Source: RUG563 sp964549135
GTDB lineage: Bacteria; Bacillota; Clostridia; Christensenellales; Aristaeellaceae
Direction of reading: 5' to 3'
Length of the DNA stretch: 22,568 bases
NCBI GenBank assembly: GCA_964549135.1
Contig: CAZJUJ010000045.1
Location: forward strand, 1-22,568
The position numbers and the translations under genes are program-made. This document shows, piece by piece, positions 1-6,625 of the stretch. Every line of letters begins with the position of its first letter. The stretch's first letter is position 1. The notes under the pieces are model-generated. The model ran no database searches. It saw only the letters and a list, made by a program, of their open reading frames with translations, and had not been told where the DNA came from.

Positions 1-18
1 ATGGATTTCTTTCACATA

Positions 19-159
19 GTTGAATGCCAGTGAAGCAATAGAAAACAAACGATAACGGGAAAACCAGGTTGAATGCCAGTGAAGCGATAGGAAACAAGCG
101 ATAAAGAAAAACCAGGTTGAATGCCAATGTAACAAAAGAAAACAAGTTGTAAGAAACAA
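19..159. repeat. Three tandem units of about 48-49 bp
   Basis: Units begin at 19, 68 and 116, each opening with GTTGAATGCCA. The first two agree closely over their whole length (GTGAAGC, ATAG.AAACAA, GATAA and AACCAG blocks are all shared). The third drifts after about 12 bases. There is no alternation of constant repeat and unique spacer. One more diverged unit lies inverted at about 22396-22453. Nothing coding is supported here; the only open frame (minus strand, about 12-263) merely translates the repeat. Confidence 0.8.
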
Positions 160-230
160 AACAGCAATGCTCTCACCAAACGTGAAGGCGTTGCTGTTCT
201 CTTCTCTATTCTATTCTTTTCTTTTTTGCT
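160..230 (+). terminator. Hairpin plus T-rich tail (terminator-like part of repeat)
   Basis: AACAGCAATGC (160-170) pairs with GCGTTGCTGTT (188-198) with one G-T pair, and the inner CTCA and TGA extend the stem. A pyrimidine-rich, T-dominated run follows to 227. On the plus strand this has the form of a Rho-independent terminator for a gene upstream of the window. The same hairpin recurs inverted at 22368-22409, so it may be a fixed part of the dispersed repeat rather than a gene-specific terminator. Confidence 0.5.
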
Positions 231-293
231 GATCTGGCATTCAATTTGGCAGGAGCCCTCCATGAAACATCCAGAGCCGGTTTTCGGAAGGGG

Positions 294-334
294 TGCGGGG
301 GAACCACTTTTGACTCAAAAGTGGTTCCCCCGCA
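294..334. repeat. 41-bp perfect palindrome, copy 1
   Basis: Two perfectly complementary 20-base arms (294-313 and 315-334) surround one central base, C314. The core reads CTTTTGACTCAAAAG and the outer ends TGCGGGGG/CCCCCGCA. It starts 31 bases beyond the stop codon of the solute-binding protein gene, so it could form the 3' end of the importer mRNA. It lacks the T run of a classical terminator. A sister copy lies at 22236-22276. Confidence 0.9.
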
Positions 335-365
335 AATATTCCTTCCCGGTTCCCGGGTTTTCGGA

Positions 366-1919
366 TTACTTTTCCAGGGAAGCGTCCACCTGCTCCTGCA
401 CGGATTCGATCAAAGCATCGATACCGGCGGCCTGGAGGGCGCTGCGGAACTGCTGCACGGTTTCTTCGACGTCATCGACGATACCGTAAGTGATGAGGGG
501 CATATACTGATCCACCACTTCGCAGACGGCGGCGTATTCAGCGCTCACATCGGAGGAATCGAAGGAGAAGGCGGCCAGGGGATAGATCTTGGCGATATCG
601 AGCTTATGCTGGCTGATTTCCTCGACCTGGGGATCCCAATTGGCAGAGGGATAATCGTATTCGGAAATGCGGCAGCCCCACATATTGGTGAAGAAGGTAA
701 TATCCTTGCCCTCTTCCAGTTCTTCCTCGGGGATTTCCTGGCGGACGCCGTTTTCATCCAGCAGATAGTTTTCGTTCTCGATGCCGTACTGCATCAGGCG
801 ATAGAGGTAGGGATCGGAATAGTAAAGATCCAGGAACATCAGGGCCCGCTCAGGATTGCTGCACTTATAGCTCAGGGCGATGCAGTCATTGGCGGGGTTG
901 ATGGTGAAGAGGTTGCCGCTCTGATCGCAGGGGGAGAAATAGGCCACGCGGGCGGTGGTGTTGCCGTCCTCTTCCCACTGGTCGTAGCAGTTATGGGTGA
1001 AGCCCTTGGTATAGCTTTCGGTGTGCGCTCCGTACAGGGCGGTCTTTCCGGCGATGAAGAGGGCCTCCACATCATCCGTGCAGTTCAGCACATCGGTGTT
1101 GTAGATCTTGCTGTCATACCATTTCTTCATCATGTTGGCAAAGCCGTACATCACATCATCATTGAAGATGGGGGAAGAAACGGTATTGGTTTCGGGGTTA
1201 TAGCTGAGGATAAAGGTAAAGCCGGTGGCAAGATCCAGGTACATTTCCTGGGTATTGGCGGTCAGATAGGTGTAGAAATTTTCGGCGCGGTTATTATGGG
1301 TGTAGAAGGCGCGGATATCGGCGGGAATGGTGCCGGTTCCGGCGGCGGCCTGCACCTTGGTCAGGTATTCATCCAGCTGGGTAAAGGAGGTGATGGGCTC
1401 GGTGATGCCCACTTCTTCGGCCCAGTCCGCCCGGTAGGCATAGCCCTGATCCGTCCACTGGGAGAACCAAAGCTGGGGGATATAGAGCAGCTGGCCGTCA
1501 TATTTCAGGGCCTCCCACTCTTCTTCGCTCAGCCGGGCATAGATATTCGGCGCATAAACCGGCAGCAGCTCGCTCAGATCCATATAAGCGCCGGCCTTGC
1601 AGTTCGTCCACAGATCCAGCCACGTTCCGGCATCCACGATATCCAGCCCGTCGCCGGAGACCAGCTTCAGATTGTAATTGGTTTCCCAATCGTTCCAGGT
1701 CAAAAAATCGATGTTGACGGCGCAATTGAGCTTTTCCTTCAGATATTCATTCCAGGTATCCTGCACATGGAGGAGGAAGGTCATATCATCGGGGGGATTG
1801 CCGGGGGAAAGCAGATTGATTTCGACGAATTTCGAGGTATCTGCTTCCGCCAGGGCAAAAGAGGAACAGAGAGACAGGAGCATGACGCCTGCCAGAACCA
1901 GGGATAAGAGCTTCTTCAT
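366..1919 (-). CDS. Extracellular solute-binding protein of a carbohydrate ABC importer
   Basis: A 517-residue exported protein that should capture an oligosaccharide outside the cell and deliver it to the two permeases encoded just upstream in the operon. The N-terminus is a clear signal peptide (MKKLLSLVLAGVMLL, then SSFALA before EAD, residues 1-24). The mature part is rich in Trp, Tyr and Asp, as in family-1 sugar-binding proteins (LplA-like, COG1653-type). There is no proper lipobox: the only early cysteine is in LLSLC, with Leu at -1, so a secreted or N-terminally held form is more likely than a classical lipoprotein. The start is fixed by AAGGAGG at 1927-1933. It is the last gene of the operon, with a 55-base gap after the second permease. 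The substrate cannot be read from the sequence; the neighbouring GH30 suggests a plant or host oligosaccharide (inference). Confidence 0.9.
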   Translation of the reverse strand: MKKLLSLVLAGVMLLSLCSSFALAEADTSKFVEINLLSPGNPPDDMTFLLHVQDTWNEYLKEKLNCAVNIDFLTWNDWETNYNLKLVSGDGLDIVDAGTWLDLWTNCKAGAYMDLSELLPVYAPNIYARLSEEEWEALKYDGQLLYIPQLWFSQWTDQGYAYRADWAEEVGITEPITSFTQLDEYLTKVQAAAGTGTIPADIRAFYTHNNRAENFYTYLTANTQEMYLDLATGFTFILSYNPETNTVSSPIFNDDVMYGFANMMKKWYDSKIYNTDVLNCTDDVEALFIAGKTALYGAHTESYTKGFTHNCYDQWEEDGNTTARVAYFSPCDQSGNLFTINPANDCIALSYKCSNPERALMFLDLYYSDPYLYRLMQYGIENENYLLDENGVRQEIPEEELEEGKDITFFTNMWGCRISEYDYPSANWDPQVEEISQHKLDIAKIYPLAAFSFDSSDVSAEYAAVCEVVDQYMPLITYGIVDDVEETVQQFRSALQAAGIDALIESVQEQVDASLEK

Positions 1920-1943
1920 GGGGAAACCTCCTTTTATTTTTCA

Positions 1944-1957
1944 CGCCCTTCTGGGCG
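1944..1957 (-). other. Small intercistronic hairpin before the binding-protein gene
   Basis: CGCCC (1944-1948) and GGGCG (1953-1957) form a short GC stem with a TTCT loop in the 55-base gap between the second permease and the solute-binding protein gene. No T run follows on the minus strand. Such hairpins can protect the mRNA 3' or 5' end and let the binding protein be made in excess over the permeases; that role here is inference. Confidence 0.35.
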
Positions 1958-1974
1958 CAGGATACGATGGAAAA

Positions 1975-2928
1975 TCAGCCCTTGACGCTGCCGATGGTGA
2001 TACCGGCGATGAAATAGCGCTGCACAAAGGGATAGACGAAAATGATCGGCAGGGTGGAAACGACAGCGATGGCCATTTTCAGGGATTCCGAGGGCAGCTT
2101 GCTCCGGTCGATGTAGGTGGAGGCCTTGTCTGCCGCCGATTTGAGGAAATTGGCCGTATTGAGCGCATTGTACAGATACAACTGCAGGGGCAGATAGCGC
2201 ACCTTCGTTGTGGAAAGATACAGGGAGGCGTTATACCATTCATTCCAGTAGCCGATGGCCAGGAAGAGGCCGATGGTGGCCAGCGAGGGCGTCATCAGGG
2301 GCAGAATGACCCGCATGAAGATGGAAAAATCGTTGGCCCCGTCAATCTTGGCCACCTCGGCCAATTCGTAGGGAATGCTCTTGAGGAAATTCTTGATCAT
2401 GAAAATATTCCACGCGCTGAGCATGTCGGGCAGCAGAACGGAAAAATAGCTGTTATTCAGATGCAGATAATTGACCATCAGCAGATAGGAGGCCACGATG
2501 CCGCCGCTGAAAAGCGTGGTGAAATAGATAAAGAAGGTGATGGTGTTCCGGTATTTGAAATCGGGCCGCCACAGGGCATAGCCGGTCATGGCGGTGAGAA
2601 ACAGCCCCGCGCCCCCGCCTACGATTACCAGCCCCACCGTGACCAGAAAGGAGCCCAGCAGCGTTTCCCAGTTCTTGAAGAGGGATTCATAGGCCAGCAG
2701 CGTGAAATTCTGGGGGTAAAACTGATACCCGTTTACCACCAGAAGGGATTCATCCGAAAAGGAGCCGGAAATCACCATGATCAGCGGCAGGATGCACAGA
2801 AGGGAAAACAGCGAAACAAAGACATAGCCGATGCCCGCGATGAGGGAATGGGAGCGATCCCTTCCCCGCTCATTGGCAAGAAAGGCGGATTGGAGATTCT
2901 TTTCCCTTGTGGATGAATTGCTGGTCAT
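1975..2928 (-). CDS. Carbohydrate ABC transporter permease (LplC/YtcP type)
   Basis: A 317-residue inner-membrane permease of the MalG-like class, half of the transmembrane channel for the imported sugar. It has a hydrophilic N-terminus, a first membrane segment at about residues 29-53, five further segments, and the EAA loop at about 188-210 (ELAEVAKIDGAND then a few residues to VILP) that docks the ATPase. The C-terminus IAGITIGSVKG is typical of the LplC family, and the length is normal. The start is supported by AAGGAGAGG shortly upstream (2936-2944). The gene begins 19 bases after the first permease gene ends, so the two are co-transcribed. No ATP-binding gene is in the window; importers of this family are known to use a shared MsmX/UgpC-type ATPase. 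Confidence 0.93.
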   Translation of the reverse strand: MTSNSSTREKNLQSAFLANERGRDRSHSLIAGIGYVFVSLFSLLCILPLIMVISGSFSDESLLVVNGYQFYPQNFTLLAYESLFKNWETLLGSFLVTVGLVIVGGGAGLFLTAMTGYALWRPDFKYRNTITFFIYFTTLFSGGIVASYLLMVNYLHLNNSYFSVLLPDMLSAWNIFMIKNFLKSIPYELAEVAKIDGANDFSIFMRVILPLMTPSLATIGLFLAIGYWNEWYNASLYLSTTKVRYLPLQLYLYNALNTANFLKSAADKASTYIDRSKLPSESLKMAIAVVSTLPIIFVYPFVQRYFIAGITIGSVKG

Positions 2929-2947
2929 TTTTCTTCACCTCTCCTTA

Positions 2948-3916
2948 TCAGAACAGCGCATAATCCGGCTCAAAGCGCTTCACCAGATAATTGGAAAGCA
3001 GCACCAGGAAGAAGCCGAAAACCGATTGATAGAGCCCCACTGCGCTGCCCAGCGAGAAATTGAAATTATTCTTGATGGAGCGGTAGACATACGTTTCGAT
3101 AATATCCGTGGTCGGCCAGAGCCGGGAATTCATGGAGCCGACGATATTATAAATGATGCCGAAATTGCCGTGGAGAATGCCGCCGATGGCAAAGAGCTGG
3201 AGGATGACGATGGTGGGCACCAGAGCGGGCAGATAAATATACCAGATCCGCTGGGCCGCATTGGCGCCATCGATGCTTGCGGCCTCCGCCGTTTCCATGC
3301 TGACCCCCAGCAGCGAGGTGAAATAAATGATGGAGCCGTAGCCCGTGCCCTGCCATACCACGCAGGCCACGATGATATAGGGCCAGACGGAGGGCGTGGC
3401 GTAGAAATTCACCGGCTGCCCGCCAAAGGCCTGGATGAGATGATTGGCCATGCCGTAATCATAATTGAAGATATTGTAGACGAACAGGCCCACCAGCACC
3501 TGCGAAATGAAATAGGGGATGAACATAAAGGTCTGCGTGACCTTGCGGAATTTCATGCTGCGGATTTCATTCAGCAGCAGGGCGATGGCAATCTGCAGGA
3601 TATGGCCCACCACCTGAAAGGCGATGTTGTAGAGAATGGTGTTCTTTGTCAGTTCGGCCAGCTTGCCCGAGGAAAACAGATAGACAAAATTCTTCAGCCC
3701 CACAAACGGACTGCCGAAAATGCCCTTGGCATACTTATAATCGATAAAGGCCAGATACACGCCCGGCATGGGCAGATAGGCAAAAACGATAAAATACACC
3801 ATGGCCGGTACGCACATCAAAAGAAGCACCTTATTCTTCCGCAGGTCTGTCAGGCTCCTTCTCAGGCGCATGCCCACCAGCTTGCCTGCGCCCGCATATC
3901 CATCGGCATTTTTCAT
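2948..3916 (-). CDS. Carbohydrate ABC transporter permease (LplB/UgpA type)
   Basis: A 322-residue inner-membrane permease, partner of the LplC-like subunit. I start it at ATG 3916 (MKNADGYAGAG), not at the upstream ATG at 4045. The shorter start has AAAGGAG at about 3926-3932 plus a closer GAGGGAGA, whereas the longer frame would run through the promoter at 4017-4045. Segments: a basic, cytoplasmic N-terminus (RLRRSLTDLRKNK), a first membrane span from about residue 29 (LLLMCVPAMVYFIVFAY), about five more spans, and the EAA loop (ETAEAASIDGANAAQRIWYI then LPAL). The C-terminus KRFEPDYALF is family-typical. It is the first gene of the importer operon and carries the 5' leader with candidate operator sequences. 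Confidence 0.92.
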   Translation of the reverse strand: MKNADGYAGAGKLVGMRLRRSLTDLRKNKVLLLMCVPAMVYFIVFAYLPMPGVYLAFIDYKYAKGIFGSPFVGLKNFVYLFSSGKLAELTKNTILYNIAFQVVGHILQIAIALLLNEIRSMKFRKVTQTFMFIPYFISQVLVGLFVYNIFNYDYGMANHLIQAFGGQPVNFYATPSVWPYIIVACVVWQGTGYGSIIYFTSLLGVSMETAEAASIDGANAAQRIWYIYLPALVPTIVILQLFAIGGILHGNFGIIYNIVGSMNSRLWPTTDIIETYVYRSIKNNFNFSLGSAVGLYQSVFGFFLVLLSNYLVKRFEPDYALF

Positions 3917-3941
3917 TCTCCCTCTGCTCCTTTTCACAATT

Positions 3942-3964
3942 ATTTTCATAAACGATATGAAAAT
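3942..3964. promoter_or_regulatory. Candidate operator: 9-bp inverted repeat between importer and GH30 operons
   Basis: ATTTTCATA (3942-3950) and TATGAAAAT (3956-3964) are perfect inverted repeats around AACGA. The site ends 4 bases before the -35 box of the plus-strand promoter and lies in the 5' leader of the minus-strand operon, so one bound regulator could affect both. The spacing and the central CG resemble LacI-family sites, and a LacI-type gene lies downstream at 9350. A shorter TGTGAAA/TTTCACA repeat sits at 4084-4101. Binding is inference. Confidence 0.45.
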
Positions 3965-3967
3965 GTA

Positions 3968-3996
3968 TTGACATCTCTGACGGCGCGAATTATAAT
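3968..3996 (+). promoter_or_regulatory. Perfect consensus promoter for the GH30 operon
   Basis: TTGACA (3968-3973), 17-base spacer, TATAAT (3991-3996): both hexamers match the housekeeping sigma consensus exactly. Transcription should start near 4003, giving a leader of about 80 bases before the GTG at 4085. It faces the minus-strand promoter at 4017-4045. Confidence 0.85.
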
Positions 3997-4016
3997 CATT
4001 CTCGGACGACAATGCG

Positions 4017-4045
4017 ATTATATGGCATTTATGGTCGATTGTCAA
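4017..4045 (-). promoter_or_regulatory. Perfect consensus promoter for the ABC importer operon
   Basis: Read on the minus strand: TTGACA (4045-4040), 17-base spacer, TATAAT (4022-4017), again exact consensus. Transcription should start near 4010 and run left, with a leader of about 95 bases before the ATG at 3916. Its -10 box is 20 bases from that of the opposing plus-strand promoter, so the polymerase footprints overlap. Confidence 0.85.
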
Positions 4046-4084
4046 CAGGAATCGGAAATTTTTTCAAAAAAGTGAGGGTTTTAT

Positions 4085-6592
4085 GTGAAATCATTTTCAC
4101 ACGAAATGCCGCAGCTGGTCTTCGATCACGAGGAAAACGGCTACGGGCTGCATCAGTTCCAGTATGATGTGGATCGGGACAGGTATTTCTGGTATTACCG
4201 GCGCGGCGTCTATGAGGGCGCGGCGCGGGATGATCATTTCTGTGAGCGTCCCGGGAAGGGCTTTTCCTTCCGCTTTGCGGGCAGCGCCATTTCGCTGATG
4301 GGTCTGCGGGGCCCGGATCAGGGAATGGCCAATTGCGCCGTGGACGGCGTCAGCATCTGCCAGGTGGATCTCTACAGCCCGGAATATGCCGTCGGCGAAA
4401 TCTTTTCCTTCCAGCCGGAAACGGCGGGGGAGCATATCCTGCGGATTTCGGTAGCGGAGGAGAAAAATCCGCTTTCGGCGGGGCGCTTCGTTTCTGTTTC
4501 GTCTGCGCGGGTGACGCCCCTTCTCAGGGAAAACGCCTGCCCGCTTTCCCGCCTGGATGCGGCGCTCCGGGCCGCGGGGGCTTCTCCCTCCGGTCAGGGC
4601 TGGCTGTTTTCCGAGGAAAGCGAGGCCGAGCTTCTGCTTTACGGCATGGCCTTCCGCTTTTCCTGGGAGGGCGCGGAGAAAATCCGCGTGATCGGGGGCG
4701 ATGCGGGGCTCATGGAGGCGACGGAGACCTATGATGCGGTCTTTTCCCGGAATGGGTATCACTGCGTGCGCCTCCTTGTGCCGGCTGGAACGCTTTTATT
4801 GGGCGTCACGGCGGCCCAGAGCGCGGAATGCGATGATTACAGCCAGCATGCCCGGCAGAGCGCGGCCTTTTCCTGCCGCTATGAGGGGGCGTGGACGCTG
4901 GATGAAGAGGCCATGGGCTATCTTGGGGCATGCCGGGCGGCGGCGGAGAGCTTTCCCGCTTCCGTTTCCCTGTGCTTCTCTGGGGCGCAGCTATCGGTAG
5001 AGGGCAGCGCGGATGCTGCCGTTCTGGCTCGCTGGGAAATCGACGGGCAGGAAATTTCCCCGGCGCAGCCCGCCCTATTCCCCCTGCGCACCCCGCTGCT
5101 TGAGGAGGGCGAGCACACCGCCTCTCTCACCCTGCTGGGCCAGGGCCATGCAGAGCTGGGCAGATGGTCGCTTCTGCGCTTTGCCCCGGCGGAGGGCGAG
5201 GTTCGGGTGCTGCCGGAGCAGACCTTCCAGGAAATCGTCGGCTTTGGCGCATCCTCCGGCTGGACGATCAACCCGGTCTGCAAGGAATGGAAGGAGGAAA
5301 ACCGCCGGAAAATCGCCGATTATCTGTATGATGCCGGAAAGGGCATCGGGCTGACCTGCTTCCGCTATGATCTGGGCGCGGGCAGCGAAATCAGCGATAA
5401 CGAGCGGATTCAGGGCACCTTCCGCTGGCGCAAGACGGAAACCTTTAAGGCCGCGCCCGATGCGCCCTATGATTTTTCGCGCAACAGCGGCCTGACCTGG
5501 ATGATGCGGGCAGCCAGGGAGCGCGGCGCGGATTGCTGCACCGCCTATATTCACAGCGCGCCCTTCTGGATGACGGTAAACGGCCATACCCAGGGCGATC
5601 GCGGGGAGCGCTGCTCCAATCTGCTTCCGGGGAAGGAAGGGGAATTGGCGGCATTTCTTCTGGATATTCTTGCGCATTTCCGGACGGAAATGAAGCTGCC
5701 CTTTGATTACATCAGCCCGGTTAACGAGCCCGGCTGGGATTGGCAGTATCCGGGCGTGCAGGAAGAGGGCTGCCATATGGAGCAGGATGAGGTATGGCGC
5801 GTTCTTACTGCCGTGCGGGAGGAAATGAAAAAGCGCGGGGAGCCCTGCGAGCTGTTGGGCCCGGAGGTGGAAACGGTGGATGCCCTCACCCGCATGCTGC
5901 CCTATATGACCGAACAGGAAAACTGCCAGGATGTGCTGCGGGGGAATATCACCGCCCATTCCTACTATACGGATATGTTTGAGGAAATGGGCATCTGCTT
6001 CAGGAAGGAATTGCAGCGGGAGATGGAAAAGGCCGGGACGTACCGCTACTGGCAGACGGAATACTGCCTGATCGGCGCGGGCCGCGGCGAATGCCGGGAT
6101 TTTGGCATCATGCCCGCCCTCTGGCTGGCGCAGACCGTGCATTATGATATGACGCTGCTGAACGCCTGCTCCTGGCAATGGTGGCTTTCCCTGTCCACGG
6201 GGGATTTTGACTACAAGGATGGCCTGCTCTACACCGATTGGCGCTATCCCGGCGATGAGGAAAACGTGATGCCCTCCAAGATGCTCTGGGCGCTGGGGCA
6301 ATACAGCCGGTTCATTCGCCGGGGCGATCGGCGGGCGGCATGCCGGGCCGATCTGCCGGATGATGTGCTGGTCAGCGCGTACCTGAAAAAGGATGCGGGG
6401 AAGGCAGTGCTTGTCTTTGTGAATATCGCCTCGTCCGATCGGCTGATCAGGCTTCCCCAGGCCCGGGAAACGGCCCTGTTCCTGACGGATGATCTGCCGG
6501 GCCGCGATATTGCCCCGGCGGATCAGTATCGCTGCGGAGATACCGTGGTGATTCCCCGCCAGTCTGTAATGACGGCTTTGGTAACCCTATAA
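4085..6592 (+). CDS. Cytoplasmic GH30-family glycoside hydrolase with N-terminal beta-sandwich domains
   Basis: An 835-residue enzyme expected to cleave imported oligosaccharides in the cytoplasm; there is no signal peptide. Residues about 1-370 are beta-rich and look like two or three carbohydrate-binding-like sandwiches (patterns such as GKGFSFRFAGSAISLMG and a later SVSLCFSGAQLSVEG). From about 372 the GH30 catalytic domain begins (QTFQEIVGFGASSGW). The acid/base is probably Glu548 in SPVNEP and the nucleophile Glu659 in YWQTEY, followed by the usual C-terminal beta domain. The SAPFWMTVNG motif is typical of the galactanase/glucanase-like part of GH30; exact specificity is open. The GTG start at 4085 has GAGGG at 4074-4078; the ATG at 4083 runs straight into TGA and cannot be used. 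First gene of the operon, driven by the promoter at 3968. Confidence 0.85.
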   Translation: MKSFSHEMPQLVFDHEENGYGLHQFQYDVDRDRYFWYYRRGVYEGAARDDHFCERPGKGFSFRFAGSAISLMGLRGPDQGMANCAVDGVSICQVDLYSPEYAVGEIFSFQPETAGEHILRISVAEEKNPLSAGRFVSVSSARVTPLLRENACPLSRLDAALRAAGASPSGQGWLFSEESEAELLLYGMAFRFSWEGAEKIRVIGGDAGLMEATETYDAVFSRNGYHCVRLLVPAGTLLLGVTAAQSAECDDYSQHARQSAAFSCRYEGAWTLDEEAMGYLGACRAAAESFPASVSLCFSGAQLSVEGSADAAVLARWEIDGQEISPAQPALFPLRTPLLEEGEHTASLTLLGQGHAELGRWSLLRFAPAEGEVRVLPEQTFQEIVGFGASSGWTINPVCKEWKEENRRKIADYLYDAGKGIGLTCFRYDLGAGSEISDNERIQGTFRWRKTETFKAAPDAPYDFSRNSGLTWMMRAARERGADCCTAYIHSAPFWMTVNGHTQGDRGERCSNLLPGKEGELAAFLLDILAHFRTEMKLPFDYISPVNEPGWDWQYPGVQEEGCHMEQDEVWRVLTAVREEMKKRGEPCELLGPEVETVDALTRMLPYMTEQENCQDVLRGNITAHSYYTDMFEEMGICFRKELQREMEKAGTYRYWQTEYCLIGAGRGECRDFGIMPALWLAQTVHYDMTLLNACSWQWWLSLSTGDFDYKDGLLYTDWRYPGDEENVMPSKMLWALGQYSRFIRRGDRRAACRADLPDDVLVSAYLKKDAGKAVLVFVNIASSDRLIRLPQARETALFLTDDLPGRDIAPADQYRCGDTVVIPRQSVMTALVTL

Positions 6593-6625
6593 ATTATAAT
6601 ACATCATTAAACGGAGGAAAAGAAC

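Larger units (their letters stand above)
113..334. repeat. Left arm of a ~220-bp inverted repeat flanking the window
   Basis: The reverse complement of this stretch is found at 22236-22453. The inner block, 222-334 against 22236-22348, aligns without gaps over 113 bases with about five mismatches counted by eye. The outer block (113-221) is looser but keeps GTTGAATGC, the ACAAAACAGCAATGCTCTCA hairpin arm and the hairpin position. No open reading frame is supported in 1-365. The order from outside inward is tandem units, hairpin, T-rich stretch, GGCATTCAATTTGGCA, AACATCCAGAGCCGG, palindrome. Confidence 0.85.

Noticed and set aside
19..159. CRISPR array
   Set aside because: The whole 48-49 bp unit is repeated and there are no unique spacers or cas genes.
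12..263. 83-codon minus-strand frame in the left repeat
   Set aside because: It only translates the tandem units (repeated GIQPGF and HWHS-like stretches) and has no ribosome site.
246..1907. Long plus-strand open frame (553 codons) opposite the solute-binding protein gene
   Set aside because: It mirrors a gene with signal peptide, ribosome site and family features on the minus strand. The Gly/Ile/His-rich, low-complexity composition is that of an antisense shadow.
1678..4075. Two plus-strand open frames opposite the permease genes
   Set aside because: The permeases show membrane spans and EAA loops; the opposite frames have no domain, no ribosome site and cross gene borders and promoters.
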